Assembly (NCBI GenBank): GCA_964655355.1
Contig: CAZZMD010000008.1
Span: forward strand, 38,451 to 102,450
Length of the DNA: 64,000 bases
Source: CALGDE01 sp964655355
GTDB taxonomy: Bacteria > Cyanobacteriota > Cyanobacteriia > CACIAM-69d
Direction: 5' to 3'
Every line of letters begins with the position of its first letter. Within the stretch, counting starts at the first letter, position 1. Made by a program: the position numbers and the translations under genes. Under the pieces are notes generated by a model, which saw nothing but the letters and a program-made list of their open reading frames with translations, ran no database searches and was not told the origin of the DNA. Positions 9,006 through 18,049 of this stretch are shown one piece after another.

Positions 9006-9545
9006 GGGTAGGGCGGGACTGGGGTAGGGGGCAGGGGTGGAAATGTCCGGTGGGGAGTTTCTGTTGGGGGGGCTTGTCTCGCGTCCGGTTTGAGATTGAT
9101 TAATCCCAATCAGTATTGAAAGTGTATCGAAAAAAGTCTATGGAAAAAACGACGAAACTGATTGAATGGATTCGATTTTTACGGAAAATATATTAGCCAG
9201 ACTTATGTTTCCTGAGGAGAAGGGGTGGATTCTTGGGGGGGTGCCTGCCCTTGATTGCTGTGATTCCTTATTGCTTTTGTATTGCTTTTGCTGGCATTGC
9301 TTTTGCTGGGGTTTGGATGAAGTTAAGGGAAGGGTGAAGCGGCTGTGGAGAATCATCAAGATCCTTAACGATTTCTCAGTTTTGGGGGAGGGGTGGTTGA
9401 TGATATTTGGGGTACATTTGCCATGCAATGGGGCGTTGAAAACGGCTTGGGGTAAGGGGAGTGGGCTGTCGTGGGGCGATCGCTTCTCTGGACTCTGCGG
9501 GCCGTTGTGATTAATCCCGGCCAGGACGGGGAGATACGGATAGAT
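9006..9545. promoter_or_regulatory. Divergent regulatory region between ndhF3 and ndhF4 operons
   Basis: This is a 540 bp gap between two divergent CO2-uptake operons. An inverted repeat TGATT-N6-AATCA lies at 9097-9112, next to CAATCAGTATTGA. These resemble the dyad elements bound by LysR-type regulators, which control such operons, but I cannot assign a regulator. Three near-copies of ATTGCTTTTG occur at 9270-9305. An open frame at 9166-9510 has no family resemblance and is probably not a gene. Confidence 0.4.
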
Positions 9546-11438
9546 ATGGATAGTTTTTCGACTATGGCCACTGCCCTTGAGGCGGCGTTCCTGAATACGA
9601 TTTGGTTGGCGCCTTGTTATTGCCTCTTGGGGGCGATCGCGTCTTTGCCTTGGTCGACGGCGTCGTTGCGGGGGCAGGGGCCTCGGTTGCCGGCTTATAT
9701 TAATTTGATTGCGAATGGGTTGGCTTGCCTCCATGGGGCGGTGGCGTTTTTTACGGCCCTGGGGCGTCCTGTTCGCTATGTGGAGTTTCCTTGGTTGCGG
9801 GTTGGCGGGCTGGTGCTGGATTTCAGTATTGAGATTGCGCCGGTGACGGTGGGGGCGATGGAGTTGATTGCGCTGTTGGTGTTTTTGGCGCAGTTTTATG
9901 CCCTGGGTTATTTGGAAAAAGATTGGGGGATGGGCCGGTTTGCGGGGCTGATGGGCTTTTTTGGGTTCGCGATGACGGGGTTGGTGTTGAGTGATTCGTT
10001 GTTGCTCAGCTATGCCCTGTTGGAGATGTTGACCCTGTCGACCTATTTGATTGTTGGGTTTTGGTATTCCCAGCCGTTGGCGCCGTCGGCGGCGCGAGAT
10101 GCGTTTTGGACGAAGCGGGTTGGGGATATTTTGATGCTGATGGGCATTATTGCGGTGTCGTCGTTGGCGGGGACGTTGAATTTTGTGGAGTTGGAGGCTT
10201 GGGCGGCGACGGATCCGTTGGTGCCGTGGCAGGCGACGTTGCTGGGGTTGGCGTTGTTGTCGGGACCGTTAGGTAAATGCGCGCAGTTTCCGCTGCATCT
10301 GTGGTTAGACGAAGCCATGGAGGGGCCGAATCCGGCGTCGATTATGCGGAATTCGGTGGTGGTGGGTTGTGGGGCGTATGTGCTCGTAAAAATGATGCCG
10401 GTGATTGCGTTGTCGCCGGTGGCGTTGGATGTGGCGGTGATTTTGGGGGCGATTACGGCGGTGGGGGCGTCGTTGGTGGCGATCGCTCAGGTGGATATTA
10501 AGCGCACGATGTCCCATTCCACGAGTGCTTATTTAGGGTTGGTGTTTGTGGCGGTGGGGTTTCAGCAGCATGATTTGGCGTTGTTGCTGTTGCTGACCCA
10601 TGGGTTGGGGAAGGCGAGTGTGTTTATTAGTTTTGGGTCGGTGATTTTGACCACGAATAATCAGGATATTCGGGAGATGGGGGGCTTGGCGCGATCGATG
10701 CCGGCGACGACGTTGGCTTATGTGACGGGGGCGTTGGGGTTGGTGGGGTTGGTGCCGTTGGGGACGTTTTGGGTGATGCATCGCTGGATGTGCGAGGCGA
10801 GTTTGCCCGATTGGACGGTGGCTCTGGCTTTAATCGTTAATGCGTTGTCGGCGCTGAATTTGGTGCGGGTGTATGGGTTGGTGTTTGCGGGCGATCGCAC
10901 GCTGAAGACGCGCCGGGCGCCGGAGATGCCGTGGCCGATGGCGGTGCCGATGATTTCTTTGGTGGTGCTGAATTTATTGGTGCCGTTGATGATGGAGCGT
11001 TGGCAGTTGTCCCTGAGTTATTCGCTGGCGAATACGGAGTCCCATGACCGGGCGGGGTTGTATTTGACCCTGATGGTGCTGTCGGGGGTGGCCGGTACGG
11101 CGGCGGGGGCTTGGTTGTATCTCCGGAAGGAGCGGCGGCCGGTGGCGTTGCCGTGGAAGCCTCTCCAGGATTTGTTTGCCTATGACTTTTACATTGGTGA
11201 GATCTATCGCTGGACGATCGCGGCGACGGTGGGGGTGTTTGCTCAGCTCATTGCCTGGACCGATCGGTTTGTGGTGGATGGGGCCGTTAATGTGGTGGGC
11301 TTGGCGACGCTGATGGGGGGCGAGGGGCTGAAATATAGCACCACCGGGCGATCGCAGGCTTATGTGTTGGTGCTGTTGCTGGGGGTTAGCCTTCTGGCGG
11401 CGATCGCGAGTATTTCGCTACTGAAGCTTCAGTTCTAG
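9546..11438 (+). CDS. ndhF4: NdhF4, antiporter-like subunit of the constitutive CO2-uptake NDH-1
   Basis: This 630-residue NuoL/NdhF-family protein is paralogous to NdhF3 across the divergent gap. It has the same K-C-A-Q-F-P-L-H-L-W-L-D-E-A-M-E-G segment and the Q-V-D-I-K-R-T-M-S-H motif. I chose the ATG at 9546 because the upstream in-frame extension is not family-like; GGGGAGA lies about 12 bases upstream of this ATG. A second ATG at 9564 is also possible. Followed by ndhD4 and cupB, it forms the operon for the constitutive, lower-affinity system NDH-1MS'. Confidence 0.93.
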   Translation: MDSFSTMATALEAAFLNTIWLAPCYCLLGAIASLPWSTASLRGQGPRLPAYINLIANGLACLHGAVAFFTALGRPVRYVEFPWLRVGGLVLDFSIEIAPVTVGAMELIALLVFLAQFYALGYLEKDWGMGRFAGLMGFFGFAMTGLVLSDSLLLSYALLEMLTLSTYLIVGFWYSQPLAPSAARDAFWTKRVGDILMLMGIIAVSSLAGTLNFVELEAWAATDPLVPWQATLLGLALLSGPLGKCAQFPLHLWLDEAMEGPNPASIMRNSVVVGCGAYVLVKMMPVIALSPVALDVAVILGAITAVGASLVAIAQVDIKRTMSHSTSAYLGLVFVAVGFQQHDLALLLLLTHGLGKASVFISFGSVILTTNNQDIREMGGLARSMPATTLAYVTGALGLVGLVPLGTFWVMHRWMCEASLPDWTVALALIVNALSALNLVRVYGLVFAGDRTLKTRRAPEMPWPMAVPMISLVVLNLLVPLMMERWQLSLSYSLANTESHDRAGLYLTLMVLSGVAGTAAGAWLYLRKERRPVALPWKPLQDLFAYDFYIGEIYRWTIAATVGVFAQLIAWTDRFVVDGAVNVVGLATLMGGEGLKYSTTGRSQAYVLVLLLGVSLLAAIASISLLKLQF

Positions 11439-11506
11439 GGGGATGTTCTCGGCTGTTTATTTAGGCGATTGGGACTGTTAGGTAGGGGCGATTAATTTAC
11501 TAAATT

Positions 11507-13021
11507 ATGGTTTTAAGTCTTTTTATTTGGATTCCGGTGGTGGGGGCGCTGATTATCAGTCTTGCTCCCGGTGAGTTGTCGGCGGCGCAGGCTCGCAAAG
11601 GGGCGATCGCCACTTGGATCGGGTTGGTGATTACAACGGCGATCGCGATCGGTCTGTTTGATATCACTCAGTCGGGGTGGCAGTTGGCGGAGTCGATGGA
11701 GTGGATTCCGGGGTTGGGACTGGCCTATCACCTGGGGGTGGATGGGTTGTCGTTCCCGCTGTTGGTGCTGAATACGTTGCTGATGGGGGTGGCGATTTTT
11801 AGTACGAAGCCGGATATTCAGCGTCCTCGGTTTTATTATTCGTTGCTGTTGGTGTTGTGTGCGGGGGTGACGGGGGCGTTTGTGGCGCGGGATTTGCTGC
11901 TGTTCTTCCTGTTTTATGAGTTGGAGTTGATTCCCCTTTATTTCCTCATTGCGATTTGGGGTGGGGTGCGTCGGGGGTATGCTGCCACGAAATTTCTGAT
12001 TTATACGGCGATTTCTGGCATTTTGCTGCTCGCGGCGTTCCTGGGTTTGGCTGCCAGCACTGGCTTTACGTCCTTTTCCTATGATGTGCTTCAAGACTTT
12101 ACCGCTGGGCAAGGGGGTGGGGCGATCGCGGCGAGCAGTCAGCTTGTTTTGCTGCTGCTGATTATGGTGGGTTTTGGGATTAAGACGCCGTTGGTGCCGC
12201 TGCATACTTGGTTGCCGGATGCTCACGTTCAGGCGTCGACGCCGATTTCGGTTCTGTTGGCGGGGGTGCTGTTGAAGTTGGGCACCTACGGAATTCTGCG
12301 GTTTGGGCTGCAGTTATTTCCGGCGGCTTGGAATCAGATTTCTCCGTTCTTGGCGCTTTGGGCAACCATTAGTGTTTTGTATGGGGCGTTTGCGGCGATT
12401 TCCCAGGCGATCGCCCTTGGGGATATGAAGAAGATGGTGGCCTATAGCTCGGTGGGGCATATGGGGTTTATTTTGTTGGCGGCGGCGGCGGCGACCCCTG
12501 AGAGTTTGATGGGGGCAGAGTGTCAGATGGTGGCCCATGGGCTGATTTCGGCGCTGCTGTTTTTGCTGGTGGGCATTGTCTATACGAAGACTGGGACCCG
12601 TGAGCTGTCGGTGCTGGGGGGGTTGTTTAATCCTGAGCGGGGGTTGCCGTTGATTGGCATTCTGATGATTATGGGGGTGATGGCGAGCAGCGGGATCCCC
12701 GGTATGGCGGGGTTTGTGGCTGAGTTTCTGATCTTCCAGGGCAGTTTCGCGGTGTTCCCGATCTATACCCTGATGTCCATGTTGGGGACGGGGCTGACGG
12801 CGGTGTATTTCTTGATCCTGATTAACCGCACGTTCCTGGGGCGTTTGGATGAAAGTACGGCTCATTTGCCGGCCGTGGGTTGGTCCGAACGGACGCCGGC
12901 GATCGCTCTGGCTATCCCGATTGTTGTTTTTGGGATAGTGCCCCAGTTCTTGGTGATGTGGAGCGATTCTTCAACGTCGGCGATCGCCACTTTATTTGAA
13001 GGAATTAGCCTTGGTGTCTAA
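11507..13021 (+). CDS. ndhD4: NdhD4, antiporter-like subunit of the constitutive CO2-uptake NDH-1
   Basis: This 504-residue NuoM/NdhD-family protein has the catalytic-type Y-E-L-E-L-I-P-L-Y segment, L-V-P-L-H-T-W-L-P-D-A-H and the G-D-M-K-K-M-V-A-Y-S-S-V-G-H-M loop. It lies 68 bp after ndhF4 and 97 bp before cupB, all on the plus strand. The pairing with cupB identifies it as the D4 form. In Synechocystis ndhF4/ndhD4 and cupB are separate loci, whereas here they form one array. Confidence 0.94.
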   Translation: MVLSLFIWIPVVGALIISLAPGELSAAQARKGAIATWIGLVITTAIAIGLFDITQSGWQLAESMEWIPGLGLAYHLGVDGLSFPLLVLNTLLMGVAIFSTKPDIQRPRFYYSLLLVLCAGVTGAFVARDLLLFFLFYELELIPLYFLIAIWGGVRRGYAATKFLIYTAISGILLLAAFLGLAASTGFTSFSYDVLQDFTAGQGGGAIAASSQLVLLLLIMVGFGIKTPLVPLHTWLPDAHVQASTPISVLLAGVLLKLGTYGILRFGLQLFPAAWNQISPFLALWATISVLYGAFAAISQAIALGDMKKMVAYSSVGHMGFILLAAAAATPESLMGAECQMVAHGLISALLFLLVGIVYTKTGTRELSVLGGLFNPERGLPLIGILMIMGVMASSGIPGMAGFVAEFLIFQGSFAVFPIYTLMSMLGTGLTAVYFLILINRTFLGRLDESTAHLPAVGWSERTPAIALAIPIVVFGIVPQFLVMWSDSSTSAIATLFEGISLGV

Positions 13022-13118
13022 CTTGTGATTTCCCCTTGATGTTGCAATTTGATGCTGCAATTTTCTGTGTTTTCGTGACCCCTACCCAGATCCTCTAGAT
13101 AATCGCTGGAGATTTCCC

Positions 13119-14261
13119 ATGACCACTGCTACGCCGTCCGCGCCCCAAAATCAGCCGTCGTTGCCTTTGTCGGATATCATCGAAAATCTGTTTGCGGGGG
13201 ATGCATTGTTGCAGGATTCGCCCACGAATGTGATGGAGGTGGTGGGGATTCTGGACAGCTATGGGGTTGTTTTGGATGCCTATTCTAAAAACCTGATTTA
13301 TATTGCTGAAAATACGTTTTTAGAGTTTTTTCCGTTCTTTAAATATTTCAATGGGAAGGTGTCTTGGTCTCAGTTGTGGCGTCATCTTCAGCATGATCGC
13401 ATTAACTATGAATATGCTGAATATTGCATGAAGGGGATGCTTTGGCATGGGGGCGGGGGGCTGGATGATTATATGGATACCGATGCGTTTAAGCAGAATG
13501 CTCAGGCGGCGATCGATGCGAAGAAGAAGGGCAATTTGATTCTTCAGGTAATGGATAAGATTTCTCCTGATTTTGCCCTGGAGCAGGTGCGGCAGTTGGC
13601 TTATTACAGTGGACTGGGGCAGTTTTGGCGGGTGATGAGTGATATTTTTATGTCCCTGGCGGAGGAGTATGGCAAGGGCAATATTAAGGTGATTCCTGAT
13701 GTGGTAACCCATATTTTGAATGGCTTGGTGGCGGATGCCGCGCGTCCCATTACCTATAGCGTTGAGATTGACGGTAAGACCTATGATTTAATGCCTGAAT
13801 CCGCCGGGTTGACATTTTTAATGGATACGGGGGTTCCCTATGTGGAGGCGATTTTCTTCCGGGGAACGCCTTTTCCGGGGACGATTTCTTACAATGCTCA
13901 GGCGGGACAAATTGATGTTCAGCCGTCTACGTTTACCTATGGAGCCCTTTATGCGGATCCGTTACCGATTGGGTCGGCGGGGATTCCTCCTACTTTGCTG
14001 ATGGAGGATATGCGTCGGTATTTGCCGGATTATTTACTGAAGTTTTATCAGGATGAAGGACGCAAGGAAGGGGATATTTTGATTAAGTGTTGTCAGACGT
14101 TTCAAAAGTCGATGTTCTGTGTGACGACGGCGGCGATTCAGGGGTTGGCGCCTCATCCGTTGGATTCGACTGACCCCGCAGAACGCGCTGCCAACGAGGA
14201 ATATTTGGCGGGCTGGATGCAGCGCTTAACGACGTCGCAAATTCGGGTCGTGAATGCTTAG
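13119..14261 (+). CDS. cupB: CupB (ChpX), CO2-hydration subunit of the constitutive NDH-1MS'
   Basis: This 380-residue protein is paralogous to CupA. The motif R-H-L-Q-H-D-R at residues 88-94 places His89 and Arg94 at the same spacing as the metal-binding pair of CupA. Shared blocks include I-G-S-A-G-I-P-P-T-L-L-M-x-D-M and L-P-D-Y-L-L-x-x-Y. It lacks the ~40-residue N-terminal-half insertion of CupA, as expected for CupB. Its last 36 bp overlap, tail to tail, the end of the pentapeptide-repeat gene on the other strand. Confidence 0.96.
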   Translation: MTTATPSAPQNQPSLPLSDIIENLFAGDALLQDSPTNVMEVVGILDSYGVVLDAYSKNLIYIAENTFLEFFPFFKYFNGKVSWSQLWRHLQHDRINYEYAEYCMKGMLWHGGGGLDDYMDTDAFKQNAQAAIDAKKKGNLILQVMDKISPDFALEQVRQLAYYSGLGQFWRVMSDIFMSLAEEYGKGNIKVIPDVVTHILNGLVADAARPITYSVEIDGKTYDLMPESAGLTFLMDTGVPYVEAIFFRGTPFPGTISYNAQAGQIDVQPSTFTYGALYADPLPIGSAGIPPTLLMEDMRRYLPDYLLKFYQDEGRKEGDILIKCCQTFQKSMFCVTTAAIQGLAPHPLDSTDPAERAANEEYLAGWMQRLTTSQIRVVNA

Positions 14262-15272
14262 GGCGTTGGCTAGGGCGATCGCGTCAAAGGGCGATCGCTC
14301 GGCGCCATAGATTTTGCCGGAGGGTAGTCGTCCTGTCCTTAGGTCGATGCCGTCGAGTTGGGCGCGATCGAGGTTGGCGTTGGTGAGGTCGCAGCCTAGG
14401 GCGTAGGCATGGCTTAGGTTGGCGCTGCTTAAGTTGGCGTTTCGTAAGTTGGTTTTGATGAGGTGCGATCGCGATAGGTTGGCTCGCGATAGGTTGGATC
14501 CCTGCAAATTTATGCCGCTGAGATCTAATGTGCTGAGGTCTGCGGAGGATAGATCGGCGCGATCGCCTAGCCAAATCATGCCTTTTTCCTGTGCTGCAAA
14601 TTTATTGGGGAGTTGGGTGCGATCGTCGTAGATGGCTCCCGATAGTTGTGCGTCTTCTAGACTGGCGTGGCTTATGTTGCTGCCCCTTAGGTCGGCTCGT
14701 ATTAATAGGGCTTGATCGAAATTGGCTTGGCTGAGGTCTAGATATCGCAAGTCGGCGCGGTTGAGGGTTAGGCCGGTCCATTGGGCGTGGGCATGGATGG
14801 GTTGGATGCCCAAGGTTTCAAACGTTAAACCGGCGGGCAGGTGGGTGGTGCGATCGCCCCGGCTGTGGTGCCAACAGATGCCGGCGATATCGGCTCCTCG
14901 AAAATCTGTCCCTCGCAAATCAGTTTGGGAGAGGTCGGCTCCTCGTAGGTCCGTGCCGCGGAGATCGAGCGATCGTAGGTCGGCTCCCCTTAAATAGGCT
15001 CCCCGGAGATCGGCTCCCACTAAGCTTGCTCCACAAAAACGGACACCCGCTAGATAGGCGGATGCCCAGTTGGAGCGGGGGGCGTGGCAGTAGCTAAAGT
15101 CTGCTCCCCGAAAATTTAGGCCGCTGAGTTGATGTTCCGTTAGATCCAAGCGTCGAAAGTACCATTCCCCCCGTTGCGATCGCGCTAATACCGCGTCTAG
15201 GGGGAGGGTGTCGTCATAGCCTCGCTCTATAAAAATGGTTTGCAGGGGGCGATCGCGCTGGGGTCGATCCAT
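14226..15272 (-). CDS. Pentapeptide-repeat protein
   Basis: This 348-residue protein is largely made of A-(D/N)-L-x-x repeats that fold into a right-handed quadrilateral beta-helix. Repeats run in two blocks, ~50-130 (for example G-A-D-L-R-G-A-Y-L-R-G-A-D-L) and ~165-330 (for example A-N-L-S-R-S-H-L-I-K-T-N-L). A break near residues 132-160 contains a C-W-H-H segment. There is no signal peptide. Cyanobacteria have many such proteins of unknown role, so function cannot be assigned. Its 3' end overlaps that of cupB convergently. Confidence 0.85.
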   Translation of the reverse strand: MDRPQRDRPLQTIFIERGYDDTLPLDAVLARSQRGEWYFRRLDLTEHQLSGLNFRGADFSYCHAPRSNWASAYLAGVRFCGASLVGADLRGAYLRGADLRSLDLRGTDLRGADLSQTDLRGTDFRGADIAGICWHHSRGDRTTHLPAGLTFETLGIQPIHAHAQWTGLTLNRADLRYLDLSQANFDQALLIRADLRGSNISHASLEDAQLSGAIYDDRTQLPNKFAAQEKGMIWLGDRADLSSADLSTLDLSGINLQGSNLSRANLSRSHLIKTNLRNANLSSANLSHAYALGCDLTNANLDRAQLDGIDLRTGRLPSGKIYGAERSPFDAIALANALSIHDPNLRRR

Positions 15273-15300
15273 GGGGGCGTTCGGGAAATAATGCTCTGCC

Positions 15301-16626
15301 CTAGGATAAATCGACGGTGGTCAATGCTGAGCGTCCTTCTGCAAGACCGAATTTAAAGTAGTGTTCGCCGGCGCTGGCGATGCCTCCTGAACGCACTGCG
15401 GCGAGGACATCGGGGTTGTTGGAGAGGTAGGCGCGGTCTTCGAAGAGGGGGGCGATGGGGCGACGTTCTAGGTGGCCGACGCTGACGTAGTGGTCGCCAA
15501 TGCCTTGCTGCCCTGTGAGCAATAATCCTGCGATGTCGAGGTTGCTTTCCACATAGAACGAGGCGTCGAAGGCGGCGTTGGGATCGCGTCCTTCGAATTG
15601 ACCGCTTTCCGTGTAGTGGGTTAGGGGGTCGGGGACAATGCCATTGGCGATCGCGGCGCTGACATCGGGGTTATTGGCGAGATAAAAGTCGGCGTCTAGT
15701 AGGTCGGCGAGGGTGAAGTTTGTGTCGCGATCGGTGTCCTCTGGAACGGTGAGTAGTTGACCGCCTGCGTCTAGTTCGTTGAGGCCGGTGACGTCATCCC
15801 CGGCGATCGTGATTTCATCCAGGTTGATGCTGGTGCTGCTTGCGCCGCTGTCGTCGGTGCTGGTGAAGGTGATGAAGTCTAGTCCCGTTTCGGTGGCGAA
15901 GTTGATGCCCAGATCAAAGCCGTTGGGGGTGTCGAAGTTGTCGGATTGTAGAATCTCGCCGGTGGCTGAGTTGTAGGTGAGGCGGAATTCGTCGGTGGCG
16001 GCAAAGGGGGGGGCGTAGGCGAAGTCCCCAATCAGGGTGCCGTTGGGATCGGTGATGAACAGTTCGGTAAAGGTGAGCTGGTCACGGGTGATGAGTTGTC
16101 CGTCGAGGGCTTCGGGATAGATTAGGCTGCCGTAGGCTTGATAGCCGCCCTCGCCGGTCCAGAAAAAGTCAGCGCTGGTGGTGCTGGGAAAGACTTCGAC
16201 GGGACCTCTTGCGTCGATTTCGATTAGATCATCGTCAGAGCCGGGAACGGTGATTAAGTCTAGGTTGATCTCGACGGATGGGGGGGTGTTGGTTTCGTCG
16301 AAGAAGGTGATGAAGTCTAGGCCTGTTTCGGTGCTGAAGTTGATGCCTAGATCTAGTCCGTCGGGCTCATCAAAGTTGCCGGTTTGAATTAGGGTTTGGG
16401 TGCTGGAGTCGAAGGTGAATAGAAATTCGTTGTCTGTGTCGAGGGGGAAGTCGTAGTCGAAGTACCCTACCAATAAGCTGTTGGGATCAAAGAAGGATAG
16501 CTTTAGGTCGCTTAGGTTATCGCGGGTGATGAGGCTGCCGTTGAGTTCGGAGTCGTAGGAAAATTCTCCGATCGCAAAGTAGCCGCGATCGCCTTGCCAA
16601 AAGAGATCAAAACTGGTGGTGCTCAT
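15301..16626 (-). CDS. Repeat-rich acidic protein, probably extracellular
   Basis: This 441-residue acidic protein is not assigned to a named family. Residues ~1-130 and ~145-280 are two copies of one module: each opens with D-x-F-W-(Q/T)-G, has L-I-T-R-D-(N/Q)-L in the middle, and ends with G-L-D-F-I-T-F followed by a Ser/Asn-x-x-N-L-D-x-I-T segment. The C-terminal third holds three ~50-residue repeats of the type D-A-D-F-Y-L-A-N-N-P-D-V, seen in large secreted calcium-binding-type proteins. There is no N-terminal signal peptide, so export by a type I-like route is possible. The neighbouring pentapeptide gene lies 28 bp downstream on the same strand. Confidence 0.7.
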   Translation of the reverse strand: MSTTSFDLFWQGDRGYFAIGEFSYDSELNGSLITRDNLSDLKLSFFDPNSLLVGYFDYDFPLDTDNEFLFTFDSSTQTLIQTGNFDEPDGLDLGINFSTETGLDFITFFDETNTPPSVEINLDLITVPGSDDDLIEIDARGPVEVFPSTTSADFFWTGEGGYQAYGSLIYPEALDGQLITRDQLTFTELFITDPNGTLIGDFAYAPPFAATDEFRLTYNSATGEILQSDNFDTPNGFDLGINFATETGLDFITFTSTDDSGASSTSINLDEITIAGDDVTGLNELDAGGQLLTVPEDTDRDTNFTLADLLDADFYLANNPDVSAAIANGIVPDPLTHYTESGQFEGRDPNAAFDASFYVESNLDIAGLLLTGQQGIGDHYVSVGHLERRPIAPLFEDRAYLSNNPDVLAAVRSGGIASAGEHYFKFGLAEGRSALTTVDLS

Positions 16627-16713
16627 AAATGCTAAAGCCCTTCTATAAGTCCTTTAGCCGTTTATAACCTACGGGTGCTGTCAAGACGGGCTGAGAAATA
16701 GGCTTGAAAACAT

Positions 16714-16754
16714 AAAAAAAGTCTTGGCCACGGTTTGAGGTGACCAAGACTTTT
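16714..16754 (-). terminator. Rho-independent terminator after the DM13 gene
   Basis: A 10 bp perfect stem (AAAGTCTTGG / CCAAGACTTT) surrounds a 16-nt loop. Read on the minus strand it is followed by a run of seven T residues. It lies ~60 bp beyond the stop of the DM13 gene and would also act weakly in the other direction. Confidence 0.8.
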
Positions 16755-16815
16755 CTGGTGAAAGCTAAGCCTTTTAGGATGACGCTAGCTTTGTGGATTG
16801 TTGACGGGCGGAGGG

Positions 16816-17343
16816 TTATTGCAGGGGGGCATACCCAAAGGTCACATCGAATTCCTCACACCAGATGGCGACGCTCTGGTACTTCCCTAACTCGAAGTTC
16901 TCGGGGAGGGCGTAGCGATCGCTGCCTCGCACTTTCCGCAGTTTCGCTAGGCGGAAGTATTCGCCTTTGCCCTCAATCTTGGTGGGTACGGTGGATTCGC
17001 TATAAAAAATGATTTCTAGGGCGGGACCGGAGTCGGTTTTGAAGTCGCCGCTCAGCAGGAGATGGGGCTTGTCGCCGTCTTTGACGACGGTGACGGAGCC
17101 GGAGGTGGGATGGGCAACGTCGCGGAAGCTGCCTTGTCGATTTTTGGTGGCTGCTTTCAGTGCTGTTACGGCATTGCTCGCTTGGGATGCCTCGATGGGG
17201 GCGCTTTCAAGGGCGAGCGATCGATGTCCCAATCCGCCTACCAGGAGGGCTGAAGCGATACCCAGAGCTGCGAGGCGGCGAATGCTGCGGGTGGTCCCGG
17301 TAAGGCGGGTCGAGGAGACGGAAGCATTGGAATTAGAGTTCAT
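16816..17343 (-). CDS. DM13-domain protein, membrane-anchored or exported
   Basis: This 175-residue protein has an N-terminal hydrophobic segment (~residues 25-45, after an Arg-rich stretch), so it is membrane-anchored or exported. Residues ~70-175 form a DM13 domain, recognised by G-S-F-R-D-V-A-H-P-T-S-G, L-L-L-S-G-D-F-K-T-D-S-G-P and the C-terminal S-V-A-I-W-C-E-E-F-D-V-T-F-G-Y-A. DM13 domains are proposed to serve redox or electron-transfer roles through the conserved Cys (here in I-W-C). It is followed by its own terminator. Confidence 0.85.
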   Translation of the reverse strand: MNSNSNASVSSTRLTGTTRSIRRLAALGIASALLVGGLGHRSLALESAPIEASQASNAVTALKAATKNRQGSFRDVAHPTSGSVTVVKDGDKPHLLLSGDFKTDSGPALEIIFYSESTVPTKIEGKGEYFRLAKLRKVRGSDRYALPENFELGKYQSVAIWCEEFDVTFGYAPLQ

Positions 17344-17556
17344 TGTGTGTGAGGAATGTAGGGAATCTTTGGATTTTGGATCCGGTCGTAGGTCCGGTGG
17401 ACTTAGATGACCGGTGGACTTAAATGAATCGTGGCAAATCCCTCTCCCTATGAAGGGCGGGTTTCGCGGCCGGGATTCCCTATTGTCGATGGGGCGATCG
17501 CTGGGTTTCGCGCGCGTATATATGGATCTAATCTTGCGGCGGTTGGGGGGCTGGTT

Positions 17557-17937
17557 TTATTGCTGGTTTTGATGGCGCTGCTGGCGGTGCAGGTTTTGCC
17601 GTTGTTCCTGGTGCTGGAGGGTCTGGCGCTGTTGTTGTTGTTGGTTTTGCTGGCGATCGCGATCGCGGTGTTGCTGTTGCTGGGGCTGGAGGTTTTGGCG
17701 GGTTTGTTGTTGCTGCAGTAGTTGTTGTTGGTGCCGTTGTTGTTGGCGCAGTTGGCGATGTTGGGGGCTGCGTTGTTGTTGCTGCCGCTGCCGAAGGGTT
17801 GGACGGCTCGGGCTGAAGGGGCTTTGGGTTGGGTTGTACGGTCGTTGGGGACGTTGGTGGGGATGCTGCGCGATCGCCGGGGGGATCAGGATTAGGACCC
17901 CCAGGATTAAGGGACTCAGGATTCGGAGGGGGAGCAT
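17557..17937 (-). CDS. Gln/Arg-rich exported protein
   Basis: This 126-residue frame starts with a convincing signal peptide (M-L-P-L-R-I-L followed by a hydrophobic core and A-I-A cleavage site around residue 24). The remainder is almost only Gln, Arg, His and Leu. I prefer this strand because the signal peptide is well formed; the opposite strand gives only a Leu/Val-rich shadow. No Shine-Dalgarno sequence is visible. Low complexity leaves real doubt about coding status. Confidence 0.5.
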   Translation of the reverse strand: MLPLRILSPLILGVLILIPPAIAQHPHQRPQRPYNPTQSPFSPSRPTLRQRQQQQRSPQHRQLRQQQRHQQQLLQQQQTRQNLQPQQQQHRDRDRQQNQQQQQRQTLQHQEQRQNLHRQQRHQNQQ

Positions 17938-17967
17938 GGCTGGGTTGGGGGCTGGGTTGGTAGTTTC

Positions 17968-18021
17968 GGGGGCGCTGCCCCCGTGCCCCCGCTTAAGGGT
18001 CATTGACCCTTAAGAATCCCG
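17968..18021 (+). repeat. Double-hairpin repeat R1
   Basis: Hairpin 1 is GGGGGC-GCT-GCCCCC. Hairpin 2 is CTTAAGGGTC-ATT-GACCCTTAAG, followed by AATCCCG. This is the leftmost of 13 copies of the element in the window and lies near the presumed left end of the prophage, between the Gln-rich gene and the repressor gene. Confidence 0.9.
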
Positions 18022-18049
18022 TTTTATGGCTGGGGATTCTTCCTCAGGT

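Noticed and set aside
9166..9510. Possible 114-residue gene in the ndhF3/ndhF4 gap
   Set aside because: Cys/Trp/Leu-rich composition from short repeats, no family resemblance, and it would fill the shared promoter region.
17431..17721. Plus-strand very hydrophobic frame
   Set aside because: It is the complement of the Gln-rich frame on the other strand, which has a proper signal peptide; the Leu/Val richness is a by-product.
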